A stretch of DNA of 64,000 nt from Chryseobacterium lactis. Lineage in GTDB: Bacteria; Bacteroidota; Bacteroidia; Flavobacteriales; Weeksellaceae. The translations under genes and the position numbers were made by a program. The first letter of the stretch is position 1; each line of letters starts with the position of its first letter. The notes beneath the pieces are model-generated. The model did not search any database. It was given only the letters and a program-made list of their open reading frames with translations, and was not told where the DNA came from. This document shows positions 1 to 8,385 of this stretch, one piece after another. Location: positions 4,960,001-5,024,000 of the forward strand of contig NZ_CP033924.1 of assembly GCF_003815875.1 (NCBI RefSeq). Direction: 5' to 3'.

Positions 1-1480
1 TATCGTTGACAAAATCTTCATTTCTCAGTTTTCTGTTTTCATATCCTATTAATCGATATGATTTTACAAACTTAGGATTGAATTCAATCTGGATTTTTAC
101 ATCTTTAGCGATCGTATAGATACTTCCCGCGAATTCCTTTCCTAAGAACTTATTCGCTTCCTGCATATTATCAATGTAAGCATAGTTTCCATTTCCTTTA
201 TCGGCAAGAGTTTCCATGTGGTTGTCTTTATAATTCCCCATTCCGTAGCCTAAGCAGGTAAGATATATTCCGGTTTCTCTTTTTTTCTCAATCAATGATT
301 CAAGATCAGCTGTAGAAGACGGTCCTACGTTAAAATCGCCGTCAGTGGCTAATACAACTCTGTTATTTCCTCCTTTAATAAAGTTTTCCTGAGCCATTTT
401 ATATGCCAGTTCAATACCTGCTCCTCCGGCGGTACTTCCTTCTGCTTGCAGATTATCAAGTGCCTTAATAATAGTCGATTTTTCTTTGGCAGAAGTAGAC
501 GGCAATACCATTCCGGCATTTCCGGCATAGACTACAATTCCTACCTTATCCTGAGGTCTCAACTGATCCAATAAAACTTTGAGTGAAGATTTTAATAACG
601 GTAATTTATTCTCATCGCTCATAGAACCCGAGACATCTATCAGGAAAACAATATTAGACGTCGGAAGATTCTCCATAGGAATTCTTTTTCCCTGAAGGCC
701 TATTTTCAATAATTTATGGTTCGGATTCCAGGATGCGTCACTATATTCCGTATTAATGGAGAACGGTTGATTTTTTTCCGGCTGTGGATAATCATATTTA
801 AAATAATTGATCATCTCCTCCACTCTTACTGAATTTTTATCGACTTTGCGCCCGTAATTAATCATTCTTCTTACATTGGAATAAGAGGCATTATCGACAT
901 CAATAGAAAACGTTGACAAAGGTTGATTTTTAGTCAGTTCAAATGGGTTTTCCACTAAAGCGACATATTCTTCACTGTCGTAATCTATGTTTTTATTAAC
1001 AGTCTTACTCGTCTTTTTGGTAGTTTTCTCAGATTCGACCTGATGATTATATACTCTTCCCGGTTCAATCTGTGACCTTGAACTTATAACTTCAGATGCC
1101 ACCATAGTTTTCGGTTTTGGGCACCCATTATATTCCGGCAGCCCAGGAACGGTAGGACAAGCATCATCTTTATCCAGAACGCCGTCGCCATCGGTGTCGG
1201 GCCACGGACATCCATTATTTTCCGGTGGCCCGGCTACTGTAGGACAGGCGTCATCTTTGTCGATTACTCCATCACTGTCCGTATCCGGCCATGGACAGCC
1301 ATCATTTTCAACCGGTCCGGCAGATTCAGGGCATTTATCCAGTTTATTGGGAATACCATCCTGATCTTTGTCTTTTCGCAGACTATATTTTTGAGGTTCT
1401 CCGCTTGTATCAGTAGTTTTTTGAGTTGTACAGCTTGCTAATACTACAAGCCCTGACATGGTTATTAGAATTTTTCTCAT
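1..1480 (-). CDS. VWA-domain lipoprotein with thrombospondin type 3 repeats (partial, C-terminus outside window)
   Basis: The frame is open from an ATG at 1480 to the window edge (493 codons), so the C-terminus is missing. The N-terminus is a lipoprotein signal ending LASC with Cys17. Three calcium-binding repeats follow at a 29-residue pitch (DKDQDG at 37, DTDSDG at 66, DTDGDG at 95), each with a Cys-Pro pair, as in thrombospondin type 3 repeats. The rest is a YfbK-like von Willebrand A domain, closely similar to the C-terminal half of the next gene upstream, down to the [16 protein letters not shown] stretch at the edge. It is probably the third gene of a sigma/anti-sigma operon, although a terminator-like hairpin lies in the 146-base gap before it. 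A surface or periplasmic adhesion or scaffold role is inferred; no substrate is evident. Confidence 0.85.
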   Translation of the reverse strand, partial: MRKILITMSGLVVLASCTTQKTTDTSGEPQKYSLRKDKDQDGIPNKLDKCPESAGPVENDGCPWPDTDSDGVIDKDDACPTVAGPPENNGCPWPDTDGDGVLDKDDACPTVPGLPEYNGCPKPKTMVASEVISSRSQIEPGRVYNHQVESEKTTKKTSKTVNKNIDYDSEEYVALVENPFELTKNQPLSTFSIDVDNASYSNVRRMINYGRKVDKNSVRVEEMINYFKYDYPQPEKNQPFSINTEYSDASWNPNHKLLKIGLQGKRIPMENLPTSNIVFLIDVSGSMSDENKLPLLKSSLKVLLDQLRPQDKVGIVVYAGNAGMVLPSTSAKEKSTIIKALDNLQAEGSTAGGAGIELAYKMAQENFIKGGNNRVVLATDGDFNVGPSSTADLESLIEKKRETGIYLTCLGYGMGNYKDNHMETLADKGNGNYAYIDNMQEANKFLGKEFAGSIYTIAKDVKIQIEFNPKFVKSYRLIGYENRKLRNEDFVND

Positions 1481-1590
1481 CTTTATTAATTGAAGCAGGG
1501 AAATTATTAAAATAATTTTGAATTTCGTTAATAAATGTTAAAACACAGAAACCCATTAATAATCAATTTATTAGCAAAACGATATAATGA

Positions 1591-1620
1591 AAAAAGAAAC
1601 TTCCGGGGAAATTTCTTTTT
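1591..1620 (-). terminator. Hairpin between the two VWA genes
   Basis: Two 14-base arms (AAAAAGAAACTTCC and GGAAATTTCTTTTT) pair with one mismatch around a GG centre and run into T-tracts on both sides. It follows the stop of the fusion gene on the minus strand and could reduce or end transcription before the lipoprotein gene. Confidence 0.55.
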
Positions 1621-1626
1621 TTACAT

Positions 1627-4110
1627 TTATTTTTGAATGGTCTTATAGGTTTCTATCAACCTTATGAATTCTGATCGATAGCCTTCGTCATCTTTATTTT
1701 TACCTTGTTTGGCAAGGTTTTCAATATCGGAAAGATTTTTATTCCGGATGAGTTCAGAATTTCTCAACACTAATCCAAACCATGCTACTGATGAGGCAAA
1801 TTTAAAATCCGAACTCGCAGAAGTTATTCCCGGATCAAGATTTTTAATAACCTGACTCATTTCATGACTTTTATCCCCGTCAGGTTTTTTATATCTGAAT
1901 TTTATGGTAGCCAATTCATCCCCAAATTCTTTCGCAGGGGTATTTTGTGTATATTTCAGATCGTTATCCTTTGGAAGGAATTCTGATTTTGTACCTGCAG
2001 GAATAATCTCATACAGAGCGGTAACAGTATGCCCGCTTCCCAATTCACCTGCATCTATTTTATCATTGGTAAAGTCTTCATTTCTCAATTTTCTGTTTTC
2101 GTAACCAATCAGGCGGTAAGATTGTACATATTGAGGATTAAATTCAATCTGGATCTTCACATCTTTGGCAATTGCATACATACTTCCTGCAAATTCTTTT
2201 CCTAAAAATTTATTTGCTTCCTGTAGATTATCAATATAGGCATAGTTCCCGTTTCCTTTATCGGCAAGAGTTTCCAAGGTATTATCTTTATAATTGCCCA
2301 TTCCAAAACCTAAGCATGTAAGGAAAACACCTGATTTTCTTTTGTCTTCAATAAGGGTTTTCAAATCCGACTGGGAAGAGGTACCTACATTAAAATCTCC
2401 GTCAGTAGCGATGATCACGCGGTTGTTTCCATCTTTCACAAAATTCTCCTGAGCCAGTTTGTAGGCGAGTTCAATCCCTGCTCCTCCTGCGGTACTTCCT
2501 CCCGCCTGCAGATGATCCAACGCTTCGATAATTTTTGACTTTTCTCCGGCTGAAGTTGGTGGCAGAACAATTCCGGCGCTTCCGGCATAGACTACAATTC
2601 CTACTTTATCTTTTGGTCTCAATCTATCCAAAAGCACCTTGAATGAAGATTTCAGCAAAGGCAGTTTATTTTCTTCATCCATCGATCCTGAAACATCAAT
2701 AAGAAAAATAAGATTGGATGCCGGCAAATGATCCTGTGGAATATTTTTCCCCTGAAGTCCTATTTTCAAAAGCTTATGGCCGGGATTCCATGGTGATTCA
2801 TTATATTCTGTATTGATTGAAAAAGGTTCCGCATTTTTAGGCTGTGGATAATCATATTTAAAATAATTAATCATCTCCTCGATTCGCACGGCATTTTTAT
2901 CTACAACCTGACCGTTATTAATCATCCTTCTGACATTGGAATAAGAAGCATTATCTACATCGATGGAAAAGGTTGACAACGGTTGACTATGTGCTGATTC
3001 AAAAGGATTTTCAACAAAAGAGTCATAACTTTCATCATTGGAGGCAGGTGAAATTTGTTTTTGTTTTTCAATTTCTTCCTGAAGCTGCTCCATTCTTTTT
3101 TTCTCTTTTCTTGAAAGCCTTTTTGTTGTTACAACAACGACTCCGTTTGCCGCTTTACTGCCATATATTGCTGTTGCAGCAGTTCCTTTTACAATATTTA
3201 ACGTCTTGATTTTTTTGGTATTGATGAGCGATCTTAATCCTTCGGAATTAGAAACTTCTCCATTAATAATGTACAATGGTTCATTTCCTGCATTAATGGA
3301 AGCAACCCCTCTGATCATTACCTGATTATTACTACCAAGATATCCTAAATTGATATTGTTCGCCGTATTTTTAATTTCCTCTTTTCTCTTTCTCCTGCTA
3401 TCTCTTGAAGTAATTTGAAGTCCTGCAACCCTTCCTTGTAATGCTGATGGAACTGTAGGCTGCGATACAATCTCCGATGTGGAAACGGTTACTGCGCTAC
3501 CTACAGAATGTTCAACCTTTTTAGGCTTATATCCAACTACTACCACTTCATCAATTTGCTGGGTCTCTTCCTCATTGTTTCTTTTCTGATGATCTCCCCT
3601 CACTGTTTTTGATTCCACATAATAGTCATTGGTAACAGGTTGAACCTTGGATAATGATGGTAGCGGAACAGTCTTTGGTGGAGCGGGTGGCATACTCACA
3701 TCATAAGACTTAAGCGGTTCCGGAACTATATTCGATGCCAATTTTTCTATAGGTCGTTTTGCGTGTCTTTTCTCTTTCTGAATATTCCTTTTTGTGATAC
3801 TGTCAACTTCTGCTATGTAAGTATTCTGGCTGACAGCCGGTTCTTTTGAAATTCTATTTTCAGCGATAACAGGTTTTACAGGTTCCGCTATATCTTTGTT
3901 GTTAAGAAAATAGAAAGCACCCAGGCCAATAGCAATACTGGCAGCAATACCATAAGGGAGCCAGAAAGGAACAGTTCTCTTATTTTCTTCTTTCTTATCT
4001 AATTTTTCTTCAATTTTTCCCCATACTTTTTCAAAACCAGGAAAAACATTTGGTTCTTCTGAAAGCTTAGAGGCTTCATTGAATTGTTGATCTATATGAT
4101 TATTTTCCAT
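1627..4110 (-). CDS. Membrane-anchored anti-sigma-like / TonB-plug / VWA fusion protein
   Basis: This is an 827-residue protein in three parts. Residues 1-47 and the helix at about 48-68 (WLPYGIAASIAIGLGAFYFL) resemble Bacteroidota anti-sigma factors, with the F..VW..IE..L pattern just before the membrane segment. Residues about 185-335 form a SusC/RagA-type plug: a DEVVVVGY start, LQGRVAGLQITS, IRGVASINAGNEPLYIING and a final ANGVVVVTTK. Residues about 370-827 are a YfbK-like von Willebrand A module with the MIDAS motif DVSGS and a C-terminal DUF3520-like part. There is no receptor barrel. The gene starts 11 bases after the ECF sigma gene, so the pair is almost certainly cotranscribed. Sequestration of that sigma by the N-terminus is inferred; what the plug and VWA parts sense is unknown. 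Confidence 0.85.
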   Translation of the reverse strand: MENNHIDQQFNEASKLSEEPNVFPGFEKVWGKIEEKLDKKEENKRTVPFWLPYGIAASIAIGLGAFYFLNNKDIAEPVKPVIAENRISKEPAVSQNTYIAEVDSITKRNIQKEKRHAKRPIEKLASNIVPEPLKSYDVSMPPAPPKTVPLPSLSKVQPVTNDYYVESKTVRGDHQKRNNEEETQQIDEVVVVGYKPKKVEHSVGSAVTVSTSEIVSQPTVPSALQGRVAGLQITSRDSRRKRKEEIKNTANNINLGYLGSNNQVMIRGVASINAGNEPLYIINGEVSNSEGLRSLINTKKIKTLNIVKGTAATAIYGSKAANGVVVVTTKRLSRKEKKRMEQLQEEIEKQKQISPASNDESYDSFVENPFESAHSQPLSTFSIDVDNASYSNVRRMINNGQVVDKNAVRIEEMINYFKYDYPQPKNAEPFSINTEYNESPWNPGHKLLKIGLQGKNIPQDHLPASNLIFLIDVSGSMDEENKLPLLKSSFKVLLDRLRPKDKVGIVVYAGSAGIVLPPTSAGEKSKIIEALDHLQAGGSTAGGAGIELAYKLAQENFVKDGNNRVIIATDGDFNVGTSSQSDLKTLIEDKRKSGVFLTCLGFGMGNYKDNTLETLADKGNGNYAYIDNLQEANKFLGKEFAGSMYAIAKDVKIQIEFNPQYVQSYRLIGYENRKLRNEDFTNDKIDAGELGSGHTVTALYEIIPAGTKSEFLPKDNDLKYTQNTPAKEFGDELATIKFRYKKPDGDKSHEMSQVIKNLDPGITSASSDFKFASSVAWFGLVLRNSELIRNKNLSDIENLAKQGKNKDDEGYRSEFIRLIETYKTIQK

Positions 4111-4121
4111 TGTTGTAAAGT

Positions 4122-4640
4122 TTAAATGTTTTGATTCACTAAAAGTTCCTGCAATTTTTTCCGTGCAAAATTAAGCTGGGATTTTGATGTTCCTTCGCTG
4201 ATGGAAAGCATTGCAGCTATTTCCTTGTGCGGATATCCTTCAATAGCAAAAAGATTGAAAATAGCCCTGCATCCTTCGGGGAGAAACTTTAATAAGCTCA
4301 GAATATCTTTTTCAAACGAAATATTTTCCGGTGATCCATCCGGAGAATCCACCATATTTTCTTCGAGGGAAATAAATAAGGCTTTGTTGGTTCTTATTTT
4401 CTGCAGGCATTCGTTAACTGCAATTTTCCTGGTCCAGGCTTCAAAGGTTTCAGGAGTTTGAAGCTGGTTGATCTTCGTGAAAATTTTGTAGAAGGTATCG
4501 GCCAATACCTCCTCTATATCTTCATCGTTCTTTAAATAGCGTCTACAAACGGAGTAGAGTTTGCCCGCCATTTTTTCGTAAACTTTCCGCTGTGCGTTGC
4601 GGTCGTTCCGTTGACATTCTAATAATAATTCTCGTTCCAT
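4122..4640 (-). CDS. RNA polymerase ECF sigma factor
   Basis: The 172-residue protein has the two conserved sigma-70 regions. Region 2 lies at about 15-80, with DIEEVLADTFYKIF for core binding and the -10 contact. Region 4 lies at about 115-168, with the helix-turn-helix around EIAAMLSISEGTSKSQL. Length and order fit the ECF group. It is the first gene of a minus-strand unit and is followed 11 bases later by the anti-sigma-like fusion protein, which names its likely regulator. Its target promoters are not visible, although autoregulation is common for such pairs. It is divergent from the C1 peptidase gene, sharing a 156-base intergenic region. Confidence 0.93.
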   Translation of the reverse strand: MERELLLECQRNDRNAQRKVYEKMAGKLYSVCRRYLKNDEDIEEVLADTFYKIFTKINQLQTPETFEAWTRKIAVNECLQKIRTNKALFISLEENMVDSPDGSPENISFEKDILSLLKFLPEGCRAIFNLFAIEGYPHKEIAAMLSISEGTSKSQLNFARKKLQELLVNQNI

Positions 4641-4796
4641 AGTCAGGCTTTATACTATGATAGATGCAGAAACTTTTGTTGGGGTTGGAATCATGGTTAA
4701 CTTTTTTAACAAAAACTTACATTTCAAATTTAACTTTTCCTGTTGTAACAAATCTCTATTAGTAACGACTATTAATACAAATAATCTTTTATAGTA

Positions 4797-5999
4797 ATGA
4801 AAAATGCGAAAATGGCATCATTACTTTTTGTTTTGTCTGCAGGAAGTATGATGTTTGCCCAAGATGACTTAATCAACAAACTAAAAAACAATCACTCTCA
4901 AAATGCTAATTTCCAGTTCACAACGCTAAAAGACGTTGGAGCGACTTCAGTAAAGAACCAAGGTTCATCGGGAACTTGCTGGAGTTATTCTGGAAATTCA
5001 TTCCTGGAATCTGAAATGCAGAGAATGGGCAAAAAGCCTGTCGATCTTGCTGAAATTTTCACGGCCAGAAATTCTTACCATGATAAAGCAAAATTATATG
5101 TTTTAAATAATGGAGCCATCAGCTGGGGTGACGGTGGAGAGCTTCACGATGTAATCAATATGTACAAAAAGTACGGAGCGGTTCCACAGGATGTGTATAC
5201 AGGATTAAAATCCGGACAAACCACGAACAACTTCAAGGAAATGCAGGGGAAAATAAAACCGGTTCTTGATAGTCTTGTTCAGGCTTCATCTAAAGGAAAA
5301 CTTACCGATAACTGGATGGATTCTGTAGATACAATTCTTGATGAATATTTAGGAAAAGTACCTTCTAATTTCACTTATGAAGGGAAAAATTATACTCCTA
5401 AAACATTTGCTAAAGAAGTAGTAGGAATTAATGCCGATGATTATGTAGAATTATCTTCTTACAAAGACTATGCTTATTATCAGAAATTTGTAGTTCCGAT
5501 TCCTGATAACTGGAGCCATGATTCTGACTGGAATGTTCCGATGAAAGATCTTACTGCAATTATTGATAATGCGGTAACAAAAGGATATTCTGTAGGTTGG
5601 GCTACTGACGTTTCAGAACCTTATTTCTCTTACAAAAATGGGGTTGCTTATGTTCCTGATATGGAGCTTGATCAGATTACTTCTGAAAACAAGCAGACTT
5701 TATTTACAGAGCCTAAAAAAGATAAAACCATTACCGAGGATATGCGCCAGAAAGCGCTTAATAACCTTTCAACTACGGATGACCATGGAATGCATATCGT
5801 AGGTTTGGCTAAAGATCAAACGGGTAAGGAGTATTATATGGTAAAAAATTCATGGGGTGTAACCAATGACTTTGCAGGATACCTTTATGTAACAAGACCT
5901 TATGTTGAATATAAGTCTACTGCTATTTTGGTTCATAAAAATGCCATTCCAAAAAGCATTCTTAAACAATTGAAACCTACTAAAAATATTGGGTTGTAA
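4797..5999 (+). CDS. Secreted C1 family cysteine peptidase (bleomycin hydrolase/PepC-like)
   Basis: The 400-residue papain-fold peptidase carries a signal peptide ending MMFAQ (residue 22). The catalytic residues are all visible: Cys61 in NQGSSGTCWSYSG, His333 in DDHGMHIVGL and Asn351 in VKNSWG. The long insert between Cys and His and the overall size fit the bleomycin hydrolase/aminopeptidase C branch, but here the enzyme is exported, whereas classical PepC is cytosolic. It is monocistronic: divergent from the sigma gene and closed by a strong terminator. Whether it acts on the double-glycine peptides encoded just downstream cannot be told from sequence; the adjacency may be chance. Confidence 0.9.
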   Translation: MKNAKMASLLFVLSAGSMMFAQDDLINKLKNNHSQNANFQFTTLKDVGATSVKNQGSSGTCWSYSGNSFLESEMQRMGKKPVDLAEIFTARNSYHDKAKLYVLNNGAISWGDGGELHDVINMYKKYGAVPQDVYTGLKSGQTTNNFKEMQGKIKPVLDSLVQASSKGKLTDNWMDSVDTILDEYLGKVPSNFTYEGKNYTPKTFAKEVVGINADDYVELSSYKDYAYYQKFVVPIPDNWSHDSDWNVPMKDLTAIIDNAVTKGYSVGWATDVSEPYFSYKNGVAYVPDMELDQITSENKQTLFTEPKKDKTITEDMRQKALNNLSTTDDHGMHIVGLAKDQTGKEYYMVKNSWGVTNDFAGYLYVTRPYVEYKSTAILVHKNAIPKSILKQLKPTKNIGL

Positions 6000-6050
6000 G
6001 AAATCACTTCTGTCATTTGATATGGCAGTTTTAGATATTTAAATCTGTTA

Positions 6051-6090
6051 AAACCCGCTCCCGGAAATTTCCGGGAGCGGGTTTGTTTTT
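6051..6090 (+). terminator. Strong intrinsic terminator of the C1 peptidase gene
   Basis: A perfect inverted repeat (AAACCCGCTCCCGGAAA with its complement, 6051-6084) is followed by GTTTTTA. It is GC-rich at the base and lies 51 bases after the stop codon. Confidence 0.9.
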
Positions 6091-6208
6091 ATTCTGGTTG
6101 TAAAGGCTCTATAAACAACTTTAAAGTACTCACAAACGAGCTGCGTTGCTGTGGAAGGATCTGGTCAATCCGCTCGCATTCTGATTGAATATAAGCCGCT
6201 GCCTACAT

Positions 6209-6279
6209 TTAACATAAAATATTAATATGTTAAAATTAACGTCAAAGCATTTAATGATTTAAAAAAAATACTACATTTG
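6209..6279 (+). promoter_or_regulatory. Putative promoter and upstream inverted repeat of the small-peptide cluster
   Basis: TACATTTG at 6272-6279 matches the Bacteroidota -7 consensus TAnnTTTG, 22 bases before the first peptide start codon. An inverted repeat TTAACATA-N9-TATGTTAA lies at 6209-6233, upstream of where the -33 box would be, and could be a regulator site. No clear -33 TTG is seen. The preceding 6091-6208 holds nothing recognisable. Confidence 0.45.
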
Positions 6280-6301
6280 TTTACACTACAAACTATTAAA
6301 C

Positions 6302-6460
6302 ATGAAAAATTCAAGAAAATTAACAAAGTCTGATTTAAAGAAAATTAACGGAGGTAATGCTCCCGACTGTCCTACAGGAACTACCGCATGCTATATTCCC
6401 AGCAAAAATGGCTTTCCACCTCGATGGACATGTGTTCTGAATACACAAGAATGCCCATAA
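6302..6460 (+). CDS. Double-glycine leader peptide 1 (bacteriocin-like)
   Basis: A 52-codon gene. The leader is 18 residues (MKNSRKLTKSDLKKINGG), Lys-rich and ending in a double glycine like class II bacteriocin leaders. The core begins NAP and has four cysteines at 23, 30, 44 and 51, giving C-x6-C-x13-C-x6-C. Both other peptides of the cluster keep exactly this spacing. Similar short genes in Chryseobacterium are usually labelled bacteriocin-like, but no function is known to me. There is no C39 peptidase-transporter, modification enzyme or immunity gene in the window. Two disulfides or another Cys-based modification are possible. Confidence 0.85.
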   Translation: MKNSRKLTKSDLKKINGGNAPDCPTGTTACYIPSKNGFPPRWTCVLNTQECP

Positions 6461-6597
6461 AATAAACTATTTCAACGTATTCAATGTAAAAAACAGGACT
6501 CTGGTTTTTATATACAATTAAGGTTTTAATTTATCTTATTATTTATAAAAATCACAGTCTTTCAAAATTATGTATAACCATCAACAAATTATCAAAC

Positions 6598-6759
6598 ATG
6601 AAAAATCTAAAAAAACTCGCAACATCGGATCTAAAAAAAATTAATGGAGGAAATGCTCCGAATTGTGAAGGGGGATACATTGCATGTCGTAACAAAGCTC
6701 AGAACGGGTCTCCTGCTTACTGGTCTTGCGAGCCTCCTGAAACAGGATGTCGCTTCTAA
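6598..6759 (+). CDS. Double-glycine leader peptide 2 (bacteriocin-like)
   Basis: A 53-codon gene, 137 bases after peptide 1. The leader MKNLKKLATSDLKKINGG differs from peptide 1 at only a few positions. The core starts NAPNC and has cysteines at 23, 30, 44 and 51, with the AYWSCEPP stretch shared with peptide 3. The core is otherwise quite different from peptide 1, as expected for a leader conserved for export and a diversified payload. It is followed directly by a perfect 14-bp hairpin terminator. Confidence 0.85.
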   Translation: MKNLKKLATSDLKKINGGNAPNCEGGYIACRNKAQNGSPAYWSCEPPETGCRF

Positions 6760-6770
6760 AACAAATATAA

Positions 6771-6808
6771 TGAACGGGCTTTCAATATTCTGAAAGCCCG
6801 TTCATTAT
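6771..6808 (+). terminator. Terminator after peptide 2
   Basis: TGAACGGGCTTTCA and its perfect complement enclose a six-base loop (6771-6804), followed by a short T-rich stretch. It lies 11 bases after the stop codon. Confidence 0.8.
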
Positions 6809-6848
6809 TCATAAAAACAATACAATAACAACCAACACTTTATTCATT

Positions 6849-7010
6849 ATGAAAAATCTAAAAAAATTAACCAAATCCAATTTGAAAAAAATCAGCGGCG
6901 GAGATGCTCCAGTATGTGGAGATAACGAAATTCCGTGTCATTACTTTAATGAGTCCGGCAGTTCTTCCTACTGGAGTTGCGAACCAGCTGTTTATTCATG
7001 TAGAAAATAA
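6849..7010 (+). CDS. Double-glycine leader peptide 3 (bacteriocin-like)
   Basis: A 53-codon gene with leader MKNLKKLTKSNLKKISGG and a core starting DAPVC. Cysteines are again at 23, 30, 44 and 51. SSYWSCEPAV aligns with AYWSCEPPE of peptide 2, so these two are the closer pair. It begins 44 bases after the terminator of peptide 2, which leaves little room for a promoter; readthrough or a compact promoter overlapping the hairpin is inferred. It has its own strong terminator. Confidence 0.85.
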   Translation: MKNLKKLTKSNLKKISGGDAPVCGDNEIPCHYFNESGSSSYWSCEPAVYSCRK

Positions 7011-7018
7011 AACAAATA

Positions 7019-7056
7019 GAACCCCGATTTCAGAATTTCTGAAATCGGGGTTCTTA
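7019..7056 (+). terminator. Terminator after peptide 3
   Basis: A 17-bp perfect stem (GAACCCCGATTTCAGAA and its complement, 7019-7053) around one base, followed by TTAATAA. It closes the peptide cluster. 7057-7200 beyond it shows nothing recognisable. Confidence 0.8.
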
Positions 7057-7200
7057 ATAAATAGGTGAAAATTAAATATAAAATAAAGTGAATTATGATG
7101 ATTAATGGGATTGGTAAATAGTTAATTTTGCTCTGCCAGTGAATAAAATTATGCTGTAATAAAATTGCCGGCAAAGCCAATTCAATATCACCTTCTCACA

Positions 7201-8262
7201 TTAAAATAATACGCCCATACTTTCTGCTGAAAAATCCAGAAGCGCTTCGGTATTCCCGTCTTTGATCTTCTGTACCCACTGATAATCCTGTAAAATAGCA
7301 CGTCCTACTGCAACAAGATCAAATTCTTCACGATCAAGTCTTCTGATCAATTCGGTAAGGTCTGTTTTTTCTGTTCCCTGACCGGCAAAAGCATTTAAGA
7401 AATCTCCGTTTAATCCTACAGAACCTACGGTAATTGTTGGTTGCCCGGTAACTTTTTTTGCCCAGCCTGCAAAGTTCAAATCGGAACCTTCAAATTCCGG
7501 TTCCCAAAAACGACGTTGTGAACAGTGGAAAATATCTACTCCGGCCTCTTTTAACGGCAATAGCCAGTCTTCCATTTCATTTGGAGTTAATGCCAGTCTG
7601 CTTTTATAATCCTGTTGTTTCCATTGTGAAAGGCGGATAATAATGGTAAAGTCCTCTCCTACTGCAGCTCTTATTGCTTTCACAACATCAACCGCAAATT
7701 TGCTTCTTTCTTTTAATGTTTTACCTCCATATTCGTCAGTTCTTGTATTGGTTACTTCCCAGAAAAACTGATCAATAAGATAACCATGTGCTCCATGAAT
7801 TTCAAGGCAATCGAATCCAAGGTCTTTTGCTGATTTTGCAGAGGCTGCAAACTGTGCAATAGTATCCTGAATATCTTCAATGGTCATTGTGGAAGCTTTT
7901 TCCATCTGAACTAAAGGATATTCTTCAGACATTCTGGTATCTCCTACGTGCCAGATCTGAGGTCCCATTTTGCCACCGTGCTGATGTACGGTATCGATTA
8001 CATTTTTCCAGCCGTTCAAGGCTTCGTTTCCGTAGAAATCAGGAATATTCGGTAAGTTTTTTGATCCCGGTCTGTTGATTACAGTTCCTTCCGAAAGAAT
8101 CAATCCAACCTCGGAAGCAGCTCTTCTTCCGTAGTAATCGGCAATTTCTTGTGTGGGTACTCCATTGTCAGATTGTGCTCTGGTCATTGGAGCCATTACG
8201 ATTCTATTTTTAAGCTGTAAATTTTTGTATTGAAACGGTTTAAATAATGATGATGTGCTCAT
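7201..8262 (-). CDS. NADH:flavin oxidoreductase, old yellow enzyme family
   Basis: A 353-residue FMN-dependent TIM-barrel ene-reductase. It starts with the family pattern LFKPFQYKNLQLKNRIVMAPMTR, and has QIWHVGD near residue 105, LEIHGAHGYLIDQFF near 178 and a C-terminal phosphate-binding VAVGRAIL. Such enzymes reduce activated C=C bonds of electrophiles (quinones, enones, nitro compounds) with NAD(P)H; the physiological substrate is not predictable. It is divergent from an HxlR regulator across a 123-base region full of GTAAC half-sites, so control by that regulator, possibly in response to electrophile stress, is a reasonable inference. Confidence 0.92.
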   Translation of the reverse strand: MSTSSLFKPFQYKNLQLKNRIVMAPMTRAQSDNGVPTQEIADYYGRRAASEVGLILSEGTVINRPGSKNLPNIPDFYGNEALNGWKNVIDTVHQHGGKMGPQIWHVGDTRMSEEYPLVQMEKASTMTIEDIQDTIAQFAASAKSAKDLGFDCLEIHGAHGYLIDQFFWEVTNTRTDEYGGKTLKERSKFAVDVVKAIRAAVGEDFTIIIRLSQWKQQDYKSRLALTPNEMEDWLLPLKEAGVDIFHCSQRRFWEPEFEGSDLNFAGWAKKVTGQPTITVGSVGLNGDFLNAFAGQGTEKTDLTELIRRLDREEFDLVAVGRAILQDYQWVQKIKDGNTEALLDFSAESMGVLF

Positions 8263-8286
8263 GATTTAAAATTCTATTTTATAATT

Positions 8287-8383
8287 GTTACACAAAGTAA
8301 CTAATAATAGTTCACTTTTGTATCTTTTATCAAAAAAATAGTGGTAACTTCGCAGTAACTTACATTAGTAACGTTAAAGTAAC
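8287..8383. promoter_or_regulatory. Array of GTAAC half-sites between OYE gene and HxlR gene
   Basis: GTTAC-N5-GTAAC forms a palindrome at 8287-8301. It covers a TTACTTTG sequence on the minus strand that could be the -7 element of the oxidoreductase promoter. Four further GTAAC copies sit at 8344, 8355, 8368 and 8379, spaced 11, 13 and 11 bases, ending just before the hxlR-type start codon. About one copy per helical turn suggests cooperative binding by the divergent HxlR protein and autoregulation. Confidence 0.5.
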
Positions 8384-8385
8384 GT

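Noticed and set aside
6992..7180. A 62-codon minus-strand frame with hydrophobic content downstream of the peptide cluster
   Set aside because: It runs through the terminator at 7019-7053 and the end of peptide 3, and the hydrophobicity comes from AT-rich DNA.
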